A stretch of 51,369 bases of DNA from Elusimicrobiaceae bacterium. Its GTDB lineage: Bacteria > Elusimicrobiota > Elusimicrobia > Elusimicrobiales > Elusimicrobiaceae. Position 1 is the first letter of the stretch; the number at the start of each line of letters is the position of its first letter. Made by a program: the position numbers and the translations under genes. The stretch is from assembly GCA_017546175.1 (NCBI GenBank), contig JAFYXM010000003.1, positions 1 to 51,369 on the forward strand. Direction: 5' to 3'. Below are positions 6,792 to 15,735 of this stretch, one piece after another. The notes beneath the pieces were generated by a model. It did not search any database. It saw only the letters and a list, made by a program, of their open reading frames with translations, and had not been told where the DNA came from.

Positions 6792-8237
6792 TTATTTCTT
6801 TGTTTTGCACCAGTTTAAAAATTGATGCCACTTTATATATTTTTCCTCTGCCACTTCCGGTTCCAACTCCGGATCTACGGCAGGTAACATATGCATTGTT
6901 TCCCATTGAGAGGTATCTACCCCACACATTCCGCCTGCCAGCATGGCCGCACCCACGGCGGTGCTTTCCACTTCCACACACGGCAACAAACGCATTTGCA
7001 AAATATCGGCTTGTGCACGCAATAAGGCACGGTTTTTAGACAGGCCGCCCGCTACTTTGATTTCTGTAGTTTTAATACCATAACGTTCCGTATAAAACAC
7101 AATATCAGCCAGTAATGCCGCTATCCCGTCCACCGCACCGGCGATTACATCAGCCTTTTGAGTGTGGGGGGATAAACCTGAAAAAACGGGAGAAAGTGTA
7201 AAATCCCAATACGGAGCTCCCAAACCACCCAACGCGGGCAAAAATTGCACAGGTTGAGTAGCTTTTTCATATAAAGCATCTATTTCTTCTACAGAGCAAG
7301 AAAAACCAATCGCATTTAACCATGCAAACACCGTCGCACAGGCATTAACGGGCCCTTCCAACAAATATTCATTGGCCGTGCCACTTTGGGCGCCCACGGA
7401 CGTCAAAAGCCCTTGCAGGAAATGGCATTGATGCCCCGTATTTCTCATAAAAAATGCCCCTGTGCCATAATTGATACAAGCACCGCCGCTTACCACCCGC
7501 AAAGCTTGCAAGGCGGCTTGTTGATCCCCTACGCAAACACAAATGGGGATTTGCTTGCCTTGCATTTCATACATGCCATAATTATCGGCAGTACGTTTGA
7601 TTTGCGGCAGCCATTCTCTTTTAACTCCAAATGCATCTAAAAGCGAGCGCTCCCAATTAAAAGTAGAAATATTAAAAAGCAATGTGCGTTGTGCCAAAGT
7701 CGGGTCACAGGCAAACACCTTTCCACCTGTTAAATGCCAAATGATATACGAAGCTACCGGCCCAATGCACAATCGTTCTTCATCAGCTGCTTGGCGTACT
7801 TGAGGAATATTTTTTAAGGTCCATGCTATTTTGGCAGCAGAGTAAAAAGGAGTTTTATATAAACCCGTTATCTGATGAACCGCCTCTTGCGGCAAATCTG
7901 CCAATTCAATCTCTTGTTGAGCGCGTCCGTCCTGCCAGCTTAAGGCAGGGGCCAAAGGCTTACCGGTCAGCCGGTCCCAAAACACCACGGTAGAGCGTTG
8001 GGAAGCTACTGCAATAGCGGCCACATTTTCAGCAGATATTTGGGCAAAAACTTCCTGCAAAGTGTCCATTTGCCCTTGCAGCAAATACCCTGCATCAAAT
8101 TCTGCCAAACCCGCCGCAGGACGAACGGTATCCACCGCACGAGAGGCACGCGCCGTCACGTTGCCGTGAATATCAAAAGCCAACGTTCTGGAAGAAGAGC
8201 TGCCTTGGTCTAAGGCTATTATTTGCTTATTGTTCAT
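6792..8237 (-). CDS. FGGY-family carbohydrate kinase, glycerol-kinase-like
   Basis: Cytoplasmic sugar/polyol kinase of 481 residues, closest in layout to glycerol kinase: phosphate-1 loop IALDQGSSSSR (7-17), TGKPLAPALSWQDGR, GDQQAAL (237-243) and a C-terminal GGLSKN adenosine motif. The glycerol-binding Arg-Glu pair of GlpK (NQRETT) reads SQRSTV here (R81-S82), so the acidic ligand is missing and glycerol may not be the substrate. The Asp of GDQQ is kept. The start overlaps the upstream sulfatase-fold gene by 11 nt, showing operon coupling. The neighbour is a phosphoglycerol transferase, so a role in glycerol-phosphate or lipid-linked metabolism is attractive but inferred. Confidence 0.75.
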   Translation of the reverse strand: MNNKQIIALDQGSSSSRTLAFDIHGNVTARASRAVDTVRPAAGLAEFDAGYLLQGQMDTLQEVFAQISAENVAAIAVASQRSTVVFWDRLTGKPLAPALSWQDGRAQQEIELADLPQEAVHQITGLYKTPFYSAAKIAWTLKNIPQVRQAADEERLCIGPVASYIIWHLTGGKVFACDPTLAQRTLLFNISTFNWERSLLDAFGVKREWLPQIKRTADNYGMYEMQGKQIPICVCVGDQQAALQALRVVSGGACINYGTGAFFMRNTGHQCHFLQGLLTSVGAQSGTANEYLLEGPVNACATVFAWLNAIGFSCSVEEIDALYEKATQPVQFLPALGGLGAPYWDFTLSPVFSGLSPHTQKADVIAGAVDGIAALLADIVFYTERYGIKTTEIKVAGGLSKNRALLRAQADILQMRLLPCVEVESTAVGAAMLAGGMCGVDTSQWETMHMLPAVDPELEPEVAEEKYIKWHQFLNWCKTKK

Positions 8238-10152
8238 CTTTGTACCATTTATTATTTTTCAGTAAGGTATATGCTGCTTTATCTAAAGCAAGCAGTGTTT
8301 CCTGCGCTTGTTTTTCATCAAAATCTTCCGATAATTTTTCCACTTCCAGCAGTTCTTTTCTGGTATGGCGAATGGCTCCCTTGGCGGTAATCAGGCCGAT
8401 ATTTACCCCTTCGGATATCAGGGCTACGCGGTCCTGGGCGTTGGTATCGTCCAACATATCTCTGCCCAAAGAAGTGTATGGTGCATTCAGCCCCAGCAAG
8501 TTATACAAGGTGGGAATAATGTCTAACTGAGAAACAACATACTCTACTTTACGCGGTTTTAAAATCTTAGGGGCATAGATAACCATAGGAATCCGAAATT
8601 TATTGTAAAGAGAATCAGACCCCGGCCCGCCGGAAGTATGGTCCGAAACAAACACAAAAATTGTATCGTCAAACCAACCGTCTTCTTTGGCTTTTTTCAA
8701 AAACTCGCCGATAGACCAATCGGAAAAATACAAGGTATTTTTAAACCCGTCGTCCCATGTTTTTCCTTTATATTTGTCAAATTGAGCAAGTGTACGCGCA
8801 AAAGGAGCATGGGTAATACCCATAAAAGCCATTCCCATAAAGTTGGGCTCTTTGCGTTGTTTAATTTGCTGAGCGCTAAACATCAACCCATCATAATCAT
8901 ACCCGAACGCCGATTTATCCAAATAAGGCAACAGCTCCTCCATATCCTCATTACCAAAGCTCCCTTGCGCACCTAAATAAGAGGCCAAAGAACACAACCG
9001 ATACGAAGTGCGGCTGGAAGTTTGCGCAAAAAAGCTATAGTAACCGTCTTTGCTCAACACTCCCGGGAAACGGAAAAAGCTGGTCAATTCCAAGCCATAC
9101 CCAAACATCGGAAGCCCCGGCACTAACGGCGCACCCGCAAAAACGGCGGAAAAACCAAAAATACTTCGTTGTCCCACTGAGTAAGCATTGGTAAAAGTAA
9201 CCCCGTTTTTCACAATTTCGTCAAAGACAGGAGTTACACCAAATTGATTGCCGGATAAAGCATCTACATAGTAAGGGTGCCACCCTTCCAATAAGACAAT
9301 CATTACATTGTGTTTTTGGGGAGTGCGCGCTTTGGCAGGCATACGCATCAAAGAATATTGCGAATCCACCAACGTTTCTTTATCCGAAATCAACAAATCT
9401 TGGGTATGTTTAATAGCTTTTTCTAGCGGATAATCGTTACGGATATCCACCGTGCCTTTCCGCCCCACCTGGTAGGCGGTAAACACTCCGTTTAACGTAA
9501 GGGCAGCCGCCGCCGGAGAAGAAGCATAACGATAAACATCGGCAATACCTAAAGCCTTTTCCGTACCTAAATGGCCGCGAATACCCATAACAATAAAAAC
9601 AATGCAAACCCCGATTTTGATCAGTTCGCCCTTGGCATAGTATGGATTAAACTCGTAACGATATTTGAAAATTTTATGTACAAATATCCCTGCCACTGCC
9701 AACAAAACAAAAAGCAGCAATAAAGGAAGCAGAGCCGATGTAAACATGTATTTTATGATAAAACCCCAATCGGCAGAAATCTGCAAAATTTCTTCGGCAA
9801 TATGGCGTTTAACATACGGAAAATAAATCAAATCTGCCACCAAAAACCCAGCCATTACCATGAGTTCCAGTGCAATAAACATTACACAGCATTTCATATA
9901 GCGCACAGAATTTACGGGCAGATTAAAAAGTAAAATAACAGGCCCTAAAAATAAGGCAATTACGGACAAGTCAAAACGAATCCCATTAAAAAAAGCAGAT
10001 AAGATTTGCCCAAAGCTCAGTGCCTCAAAAGTAGCATGATGCAATACAAATAATGCTAACCTGAAAGCAGAAAACAAAATCAGCGCAAATAAGATAATCA
10101 CAACAGAAAATTTGGCACGAAAATCACTTCTTTTTGGTTTTTTGATCCACAT
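8227..10152 (-). CDS. LtaS/MdoB-type phosphoglycerol transferase, membrane-bound
   Basis: Alkaline-phosphatase-superfamily transferase of 641 residues. Five or so N-terminal membrane helices (about 15-195) anchor a periplasmic catalytic domain beginning at NVMIVLLEGW (282-291, Glu289 as metal ligand). The probable nucleophile is Ser330 in SVGQRSIFGFS, where LtaS uses Thr. SDHTSGG near 520 supplies further metal ligands. The family moves glycerol-phosphate from phosphatidylglycerol onto glycans or lipids (lipoteichoic acid, osmoregulated glucans); the acceptor here is unknown. It follows the nuclease gene by 13 bp (AGAGGA ribosome-binding site) and overlaps the kinase gene downstream. A second protein of the same superfamily is at 15736-17535. 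Confidence 0.82.
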   Translation of the reverse strand: MWIKKPKRSDFRAKFSVVIILFALILFSAFRLALFVLHHATFEALSFGQILSAFFNGIRFDLSVIALFLGPVILLFNLPVNSVRYMKCCVMFIALELMVMAGFLVADLIYFPYVKRHIAEEILQISADWGFIIKYMFTSALLPLLLLFVLLAVAGIFVHKIFKYRYEFNPYYAKGELIKIGVCIVFIVMGIRGHLGTEKALGIADVYRYASSPAAAALTLNGVFTAYQVGRKGTVDIRNDYPLEKAIKHTQDLLISDKETLVDSQYSLMRMPAKARTPQKHNVMIVLLEGWHPYYVDALSGNQFGVTPVFDEIVKNGVTFTNAYSVGQRSIFGFSAVFAGAPLVPGLPMFGYGLELTSFFRFPGVLSKDGYYSFFAQTSSRTSYRLCSLASYLGAQGSFGNEDMEELLPYLDKSAFGYDYDGLMFSAQQIKQRKEPNFMGMAFMGITHAPFARTLAQFDKYKGKTWDDGFKNTLYFSDWSIGEFLKKAKEDGWFDDTIFVFVSDHTSGGPGSDSLYNKFRIPMVIYAPKILKPRKVEYVVSQLDIIPTLYNLLGLNAPYTSLGRDMLDDTNAQDRVALISEGVNIGLITAKGAIRHTRKELLEVEKLSEDFDEKQAQETLLALDKAAYTLLKNNKWYKDEQ

Positions 10153-10165
10153 ATTGTTATTCCTC

Positions 10166-11392
10166 TTATTGCGCCTCTGTAATTTGAATTTCGTCTATAT
10201 TTTCTTCTTTTATCAAAGCCAAAATTTGAGTTTTGGCTTGTTGCGATACCGCTGGATCCGTAAGTAAAGCTTCCACCGTACTTTGCGTAGGGACCAAAGT
10301 CTTATTTAATAAATTCAGCTCTCTGAGCAAAGATACCGTTTTTTCTTTGTCGGTAAAAGTGCGTTTTTTACGCTGGGTCAGCTCAGCCTGAAATTTAGCG
10401 GCAAACTGGCGTTTATAACCCAATTTTTTCATCAGTTCCGTGATTTCGGAGCGGAGCTTTTTTTCCTCTTGTCCGATTTCGCCCAAGCGGTCTATTTTTT
10501 CGCTTAAAATTTCATCTTCCGTTTTGGCCGCAACGGCTACGGGTTTGGCTTCAGCAGGCACGGGGGAAACCGACGACGGAATTTTGGCGCCCCAACCACT
10601 TGGACCGTCGTACTCTTTACCCGTAAAAACCGGACAAATATTTCTATAATCGCACCAACGGCATTTATTTTCTTCGGGAGCGGGGGCAAATTTACCGGCG
10701 CGGATATCATCTGCCACGCCTAATACTTTTTGCCAAAACTCATACATTTCTTTATCGGAAGAACGCTCAAAGGAAAGCTCTTGCAAAGAGGGCAAATGAT
10801 AAAAAGCCATTTTCTCCACTTTGATTTCTTTCACCTTTGGATCCGTAGCTTGCACAAGTTTTAAAATAGCAGGGCTGCTTTCGGCTACTTTTTGATACAT
10901 CATCAGCTGGTCCGGTTCACGCTGAACGGTCTTACCCGTTTTGTAATCTAAGATTTTTACGCGTCCGTCTCCCAAATAATCAATACGGTCCAAAATGCTG
11001 ATTAAGCTCAGCCCGTCCATTTCCAGTGTGCTTTTCATTTCCACCGAAAGGGGATGAGCCAAAGAATCGCCGTGTTTACCGTAATAAGCGCGGATAATGC
11101 GGCAACCTTCTTCGTACCCCAAAAGTTCCTTTTCCATACTGGCGTAGCCTTTTTGGTCAAAGGAAGTGCTATCCCAGTGGGTTTTAAAAAAAGACAAAGC
11201 CTGCTCCAAGGTAGGGAAGGCAGAGTTGCTCGGGTTATACACATATTCCATTACTTCGTGCAAAGCAGAGCCAAACGCAAAATAATATTTGGGTTGTTCC
11301 GGCAACATGTGGACATAGCGAAATTTATATTTTTGAGGGCATTCTTTATACATGCCCATTTTTGAATAAGAAAAAGAAAGTTTTTTAGTCAT
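10166..11392 (-). CDS. PD-(D/E)XK nuclease, RecB/AddB/Cas4-type with Fe-S cysteines
   Basis: Predicted exonuclease domain protein of 408 residues. Motifs in order: Cys18 in KECPQKYKF, GSALHEV (His45), LDRID (134-138), ILDYKTGK (147-154, the D-x-K active site), and a C-terminal cluster of C244, C247 and C253 in CRWCDYRNIC. Together with Cys18 these form the 4Fe-4S staple seen in AddB and Cas4. A helical Lys-rich tail follows. ATG 11392 starts the conserved SFSYSKMGMYKECP block; the 68 codons upstream lack this homology. TGCTACAAT near 11430 on the minus strand is a likely -10. First gene of the operon. A DNA repair role is more likely than CRISPR, since no cas genes are nearby. Confidence 0.82.
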   Translation of the reverse strand: MTKKLSFSYSKMGMYKECPQKYKFRYVHMLPEQPKYYFAFGSALHEVMEYVYNPSNSAFPTLEQALSFFKTHWDSTSFDQKGYASMEKELLGYEEGCRIIRAYYGKHGDSLAHPLSVEMKSTLEMDGLSLISILDRIDYLGDGRVKILDYKTGKTVQREPDQLMMYQKVAESSPAILKLVQATDPKVKEIKVEKMAFYHLPSLQELSFERSSDKEMYEFWQKVLGVADDIRAGKFAPAPEENKCRWCDYRNICPVFTGKEYDGPSGWGAKIPSSVSPVPAEAKPVAVAAKTEDEILSEKIDRLGEIGQEEKKLRSEITELMKKLGYKRQFAAKFQAELTQRKKRTFTDKEKTVSLLRELNLLNKTLVPTQSTVEALLTDPAVSQQAKTQILALIKEENIDEIQITEAQ

Positions 11393-11524
11393 AATTGTCC
11401 CATAAAATGCAGTTGGTTTTATTGTAGCATTTTCCGTACGCACGCGCGCAAGTGAAAAAGCCATTTGTAGAGAAAAGATTAAAAAAGTTATAATACTTAC
11501 GTCTGATTCTAAGAGGGAAATTTC

Positions 11525-12448
11525 ATGATTATAAAACCTAAAAATTGGGTAGTAACGGGGGGAGCCGGCTTTGTCGGTTCTTGTGTAGTGCACCAATTAC
11601 TCAAGCAAAAACAACATGTAACGGTTTTGGATAATTTTTCCTCTTCTTCCGCAAATTCTTTAAAGGATATCCGCTCTCAAATACGTTTGATACAAGGCTC
11701 TGTTTTAGATGAAAAGAAGTTACGTCTTGCATGTAAAGGGTCAGACTATGTGTTACACTTGGCGGCAGAAGCCTCGGTGGCGCAGTCTTTTCAAAACCCT
11801 GCCCAAACCATGCAAAATAATGTGGAAGGAACCGCACACGTATTGCAACAGGCATATTTGGCAGGGGTAAAAAAAGTACTGTTTATTTCTTCCAGTTCTG
11901 TTTATGGTCTGGGGGGGAAAACACCCCGTTCGGAAACTTCCCGCCTAGATCCGCTTTCTCCTTATGCCATGAGTAAACTTCTAGGTGAAGAGCTGTGCCA
12001 ATTTTATACCAAAACTTACGGTTTGAATGTGGTAATAGCGCGCTGTTTTAACATCTATGGTCCTACCCAGCCGTCTGATTCTGCCTATGCAGCAGTGCTG
12101 ACTAAATGGGCCAAACTGGCACAAAAAGGACTTCCTTTACAAATCAACGGAGACGGCCTGCAAACGCGGGACTTTTTGCACGTGCAAGATACGGTACGCG
12201 CTTTGCTGATGATATTGAAAAAAGGAAAAAAAGGCCAAGTGTATAATGTAGGCTCGGGCCAAAGTGTGACTCTTTTAAAAACGGTAAAGCTCTTGGAAAA
12301 AGCAGCCAAAAAACCTTTAAAGCTTTCCTTTCAGCCTGCCCGCGAAGGAGACGTACGTTTTTCGCGCGCCGATATAGCCAAACTAAAGTCCTTGGGTTTT
12401 GCCCCTAAAATCTCGCTGGAAAAGGGCCTCAAAGAATTTTTCTCTTAA
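11525..12448 (+). CDS. NAD-dependent sugar-nucleotide epimerase/dehydratase
   Basis: Extended short-chain dehydrogenase of 307 residues. It shows a Rossmann NAD site TGGAGFVGS (11-19), the acidic residue VLDNFSS that selects NAD, LHLAAEASV, the Ser of SSSSVYG, and the catalytic Y-x3-K in YAMSK. Next come RCFNIYGP and the C-terminal substrate region DGLQTRDFLHVQD. This is the GalE/WbpP-like UDP-sugar epimerase pattern; the exact sugar cannot be read. GAGGGA lies before the ATG, with a TATAAT around 11490. It is a single gene ending at a shared terminator and probably feeds surface polysaccharide synthesis. Confidence 0.85.
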   Translation: MIIKPKNWVVTGGAGFVGSCVVHQLLKQKQHVTVLDNFSSSSANSLKDIRSQIRLIQGSVLDEKKLRLACKGSDYVLHLAAEASVAQSFQNPAQTMQNNVEGTAHVLQQAYLAGVKKVLFISSSSVYGLGGKTPRSETSRLDPLSPYAMSKLLGEELCQFYTKTYGLNVVIARCFNIYGPTQPSDSAYAAVLTKWAKLAQKGLPLQINGDGLQTRDFLHVQDTVRALLMILKKGKKGQVYNVGSGQSVTLLKTVKLLEKAAKKPLKLSFQPAREGDVRFSRADIAKLKSLGFAPKISLEKGLKEFFS

Positions 12449-12487
12449 TCAAAAACGGACTTTCTTTTGGAAAGTCCGTTTTTTGAT
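12447..12487. terminator. Bidirectional terminator, epimerase / modular pilin
   Basis: AATCAAAAACGGACTTT and its near-perfect complement flank a short loop, with T-rich arms on both strands. Confidence 0.8.
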
Positions 12488-12493
12488 TTATCT

Positions 12494-13888
12494 TTAACAT
12501 TTACCGGCAAATTTATCCATGGCACTACAACCGGTACCACTACCACTGCCCGTGCCGCTTCCGGGGCGGTTAATACCGCCGGAACTACCGCCGGAGCTGC
12601 CACCGGAACTGCCGCCGGAGCTACCGCCAGAACTGCCGCCGGAGCTACCACCAGAACTGCCACCGGAGCTGCCGGAAGAAACTTTATGGTATCCGGTACA
12701 AGAACTAGAACATTTAGCATAAGAAGCACAATGGTACTCCGTCGTTACGGAAGTACTGGAAGAAACACTGCCACCGGTACATACCTTTTCCGTTGATCCG
12801 GAGCAACAATAACTGCCGGCCGAATTGGCATCGCAACCATATCCCGTACACAAAATATGAGTACTGCTAGAACAGCTCTTACCGGTCGTTCCCCATTGAT
12901 ATGTAGTAGAGGAAGATCCGAGCCAAGAGGTTACGGTAGAGGAACAAGATTTATAACAGCGCTTATTATCATAATCTGCATTTGAGCAGCAGTTCTCCCA
13001 TGCCGTTTTATTGGCGGGAACGGAAGAACAAATGCTGCAGGCGGAAGTATCCCAAGAAGTCCATCTGCAATTGGTTTTATCCCAAGAACGGGTTTTATAA
13101 TAGATACTACCGTCATCACAAGAAAGCTTGGTTTTGGTACCGTAGCTGTCTGCCACGGGATCATCACAGGCGGGGCAGTCCTCTACTGTACAAGTAGTCC
13201 AATCATTATTCCATTCTCCCGTTGTCGTATTACAGGTACGGGTTTGGGTACCGGCTCCTTCGCAACCGCAGCTGCGTGTGGCAGATCCTGAACAAGCGCA
13301 TTCATTGGAAATGCTGCAAGCGCCCCACGCACCTGTTTTCCATTCACCGTTGACACATTGAACGGCGCGCGTTTGTGTACCGCCGTTTTTGCAGCCGCAG
13401 GACTGCGTTTCGGAGGGTCTGGTCGTCTCGTCACAAACTTTCGGCTCTTCGGCGGCGCATTCGTCCACTACCGCTGCAATATCGGCACAGGAAGGATAAT
13501 CTTTGTTTAATGTAGAGCATGCGTCTCCTTCGCAGCATAAAACGCCGGAGCGATAAGAAAGCATTTTAATTGCATAATCGGCCGTTTTGCTTTTGGCCGT
13601 CATTCCGGCAGTGTCCAAAGCATAGTCATAATTTTTGCTTTGCGAAGCTTGAGCCAAGACCGGCAAATGGTTAACAGGCAGGGAAGCCCCTTCGGCAGAA
13701 ACAACATAATTCTTCCCTAAAGAACAGCGCATCTCCTGCTCAGTGCGTACGGCGGAAAGCATTTCTTCCGCCTCGGTTGTTTTGCGGGTTTCCAGCACTT
13801 GTTTCATTTTGGGAGTAGCTACAGCCGCCAAAATGCCCAGCACCAACACCACCATCAAAAGTTCTGTTAATGTAAAGGCTTTTTTCAT
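12494..13888 (-). CDS. Large Cys-rich modular type IV pilin-like protein
   Basis: A pilin-like protein of 464 residues, about three times the usual length. The prepilin leader MKKA|FTLTELLMVVLVLGILAAV is followed by a pilin-type N-terminal domain to about 150. Then come two thrombospondin-1-like segments (about 156-233) with SCGCKNGGTQTR and SCGCEGAGTQTR plus Trp-rich turns. A Cys-rich region and a Ser-Gly linker of about eight SSGG units (about 404-438) follow, and the protein ends in CSAMDKFAGKC. Ala replaces Gly at the cleavage position, which prepilin peptidases tolerate. TSP-like modules are adhesive in other proteins, so a tip adhesin is a reasonable inference. AAGGA precedes ATG 13888, and a TTGACG-N17-TAGAAT promoter lies upstream. 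Confidence 0.82.
   Translation of the reverse strand: MKKAFTLTELLMVVLVLGILAAVATPKMKQVLETRKTTEAEEMLSAVRTEQEMRCSLGKNYVVSAEGASLPVNHLPVLAQASQSKNYDYALDTAGMTAKSKTADYAIKMLSYRSGVLCCEGDACSTLNKDYPSCADIAAVVDECAAEEPKVCDETTRPSETQSCGCKNGGTQTRAVQCVNGEWKTGAWGACSISNECACSGSATRSCGCEGAGTQTRTCNTTTGEWNNDWTTCTVEDCPACDDPVADSYGTKTKLSCDDGSIYYKTRSWDKTNCRWTSWDTSACSICSSVPANKTAWENCCSNADYDNKRCYKSCSSTVTSWLGSSSTTYQWGTTGKSCSSSTHILCTGYGCDANSAGSYCCSGSTEKVCTGGSVSSSTSVTTEYHCASYAKCSSSCTGYHKVSSGSSGGSSGGSSGGSSGGSSGGSSGGSSGGSSGGINRPGSGTGSGSGTGCSAMDKFAGKC
12575..12676 (-). repeat. 12-bp in-frame repeat encoding SSGG units
   Basis: About eight imperfect 12-bp units encode a Ser-Ser-Gly-Gly linker in the modular pilin. Because the unit is a multiple of 3, copy-number change alters linker length without loss of frame. 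Confidence 0.85.
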
Positions 13889-13940
13889 ATATTTTCCTTG
13901 AGGTAAAAATGACGACAGATAATACACACCCTCATGAGTC

Positions 13941-13955
13941 AGGTATGCCATACCT
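13941..13955. promoter_or_regulatory. Palindrome AGGTATGCCATACCT in pilin leader
   Basis: A perfect 15-bp palindrome sits just downstream of the pilin promoter, whose minus-strand -10 TAGAAT is at 13967-13962 and -35 TTGACG at 13990-13985. It could be a repressor operator or a leader hairpin. Confidence 0.55.
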
Positions 13956-14017
13956 TTTAAAATTCTATTCAAAAAAACCTCTACCGTCAAGAGAAAAATA
14001 GAGATAATAAAAGTACT

Positions 14018-14046
14018 TTGAAAGTTTGGTTATTTTTTTGTAAAAT
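14018..14046 (+). promoter_or_regulatory. tRNA-Arg promoter
   Basis: TTGAAA (14018-14023), a 17-bp spacer, then TAAAAT (14041-14046), ending 17 nt before the tRNA. Confidence 0.7.
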
Positions 14047-14063
14047 AAAGTAAGTAGATTTTG

Positions 14064-14135
14064 GCCCCCATAGCTCAATGGATAGAGCATCTGCCTTCTA
14101 AGCAGGGGATATAGGTTCGATTCCTATTGGGGGTA
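14064..14135 (+). tRNA. tRNA-Arg (anticodon TCT)
   Basis: Acceptor GCCCCCA pairs with TGGGGGT. The D arm is GCTC/GAGC and the anticodon loop CTTCTAA gives anticodon TCT. The T arm is ATAGG-TTCGATT-CCTAT. CCA is not encoded, unlike in the two tRNA-Pro genes of this window. Confidence 0.95.
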
Positions 14136-14140
14136 AATTT

Positions 14141-14167
14141 AAAACCCGCCCTTTGTGGCGGGTTTTT
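14141..14167 (+). terminator. tRNA-Arg terminator
   Basis: AAAACCCGCC and GGCGGGTTTTT around a short loop, directly after the tRNA. Confidence 0.8.
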
Positions 14168-14224
14168 AATTTGGTCCAAAAGTGTCACAAACTGCTTTGT
14201 GACGCGTTAGGAAGAGCTTTGATC

Positions 14225-14254
14225 AAAAAAGCCCCGCACAGGGCGGGGCTTTTT
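14225..14254. terminator. Terminator of MFS gene
   Basis: GCCCCGC/GCGGGGC stem with A/T flanks on both sides. A separate 8-bp perfect hairpin (GTCACAAA at 14184-14191 with TTTGTGAC at 14196-14203) lies just upstream, with no known role. Confidence 0.8.
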
Positions 14255-14271
14255 AACTTTCAGAAACTTAC

Positions 14272-15699
14272 TTATGCTTTCTTTTGGATGCCGCTTTCTA
14301 TCCAGTTTCGCGTCAAAATTAACCCTACCGGCGTCACACAAGCGATAATGGCATAAATCAGCCACATGGTAGCAGGGTCTTGCGCACCCTCTTTCGGCAC
14401 AAAATGCGAGAGCATAAAGCCCGAATATAAACCCGTGGTAAATTTGGCTAAAAACCACGGCAGGCCCGCCAGCCCCATATATGCGCCCACTTGGCCGACA
14501 GGGGCCAAATCCCCCACGTATTCGTAAAAGCGAGAGGACCACGCCGCCTCCCCTAAGGAGAAGATAATCACATAGCTGATTAACACCGTCAAAGAGGGCT
14601 GTTGGCTGATGAGCAAGAACGTCGTAGCAGCAGAAACGCTGGTGCCGATAATAAGCATCTTAAACACGCTTACATTTCGCGTAAACATGGCAATCAGCGG
14701 CACAAAAATCACGATAATAAACGGATTAATTCCGTTAATCCACTCAAATTTGGCCGCCACTTCGGCAGGGAAGACACGGAAAATATAGTCCGGCATTGTA
14801 AGGAACTGATGCGCAAACAAAGTCTGCACCGGCAAAAGAATAAAAATAAACCACATAAAACGCACGTCTTTAAAAGGCATTTCCGCCAGACGTTGTTTCC
14901 ATGTTTTATTTTGGTTTTCTTCTTCGTTGACCACAGCTACGCGGCATTCTTTTTCCACTTTTTTGCTAAACAAAGAAATATGCAACAGCAACACCACACC
15001 TGTAATGGCCGTACAGGTCAAGAACACACCCATAATACCCCAACCAAGGCCGTGAATATCGGCAATAAAAGGCTCGTCGGTGCGGATAAACGGAGAGGCA
15101 AAATTGCCAAACACGATACCCAAGTTCATAAACGCATAAATAAAGCTAAAAGCAATAGCGGAAACTTTGGGGTTGGTATATTCTTTGGCCCCTGCGTACA
15201 AAGCAGGCTGCAAAATGCCCGAGCCTAAGGCCATTAGCAAAATAGCCCCCCAAGACATCACATATCCTACCCACGCAAGCCCGATTCCGGCAGGCAAAGC
15301 CGCCAAACTCAGTATTACGCGCCCGCTAAACAAAAGGGTCAGGGCAATCGTTAATGCTTTGCGCACACCGTATTTGTCCGATACGAAACCGCCGCCGAAC
15401 ATAAACAGTGTCACCAGCCCCGTAAAGGTGGACACGCTGATACCGGTCATCGCGTCACTCATGCCCACATTGCCGCCTAAAAAGAGCGTCATCAAGGTCA
15501 AAATGCCGAAGTAAGCAATCCCGTCGGCAAAGTTCACCATATTAATCAGCCAAAACGCACGGGAAGAGGAGAAAATGATTTTCAACTCTTGCCCCAAAGA
15601 AGTTTTGGTTTTTTGTTCTTGTTGTTGATTTTCCATAAGATATATTTTATATTTTTGCGTAAGACTCTGTATATATTTTTTACTCAGGGTTTTCTTCAA
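14272..15699 (-). CDS. MFS transporter, distantly POT/PTR2-like
   Basis: Inner-membrane transporter of about 475 residues with about 12 hydrophobic segments. NFADGIAYFGILTLMTLFL in helix 1, GGGFVSDKYGVRKAL in the loop between helices 2 and 3 (the MFS signature), and FMNLGIVFGNFASPFI resemble proton-dependent oligopeptide transporters. The exact substrate is unknown. The start was taken as TTG 15699 because AAGGAG lies 8-9 nt upstream; an internal ATG at 15636 (MENQQQ) lacks a ribosome-binding site. If the TTG is right, only 36 bp separate this gene from the divergent gene at 15736, and the -10 regions must overlap. Confidence 0.75.
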   Translation of the reverse strand: MKKTLSKKYIQSLTQKYKIYLMENQQQEQKTKTSLGQELKIIFSSSRAFWLINMVNFADGIAYFGILTLMTLFLGGNVGMSDAMTGISVSTFTGLVTLFMFGGGFVSDKYGVRKALTIALTLLFSGRVILSLAALPAGIGLAWVGYVMSWGAILLMALGSGILQPALYAGAKEYTNPKVSAIAFSFIYAFMNLGIVFGNFASPFIRTDEPFIADIHGLGWGIMGVFLTCTAITGVVLLLHISLFSKKVEKECRVAVVNEEENQNKTWKQRLAEMPFKDVRFMWFIFILLPVQTLFAHQFLTMPDYIFRVFPAEVAAKFEWINGINPFIIVIFVPLIAMFTRNVSVFKMLIIGTSVSAATTFLLISQQPSLTVLISYVIIFSLGEAAWSSRFYEYVGDLAPVGQVGAYMGLAGLPWFLAKFTTGLYSGFMLSHFVPKEGAQDPATMWLIYAIIACVTPVGLILTRNWIESGIQKKA

Positions 15700-15720
15700 A
15701 CCGCAAGCTCCTTTTTAACT

Positions 15721-15729
15721 TGTTATAAT
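15721..15729 (+). promoter_or_regulatory. Extended -10 placed for leaderless start
   Basis: TGTTATAAT ends 6 nt before ATG 15736, so the expected start of transcription coincides with the start codon. Confidence 0.65.
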
Positions 15730-15735
15730 GAATAT

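Noticed and set aside
10166..11392. PD-(D/E)XK protein as Cas4
   Set aside because: No cas genes are near, it is twice the usual Cas4 length, and it has a long extra C-terminal helical tail.
14184..14203. GTCACAAA/TTTGTGAC hairpin as a regulatory site
   Set aside because: Short, and placed between two terminators; nothing ties it to a gene.
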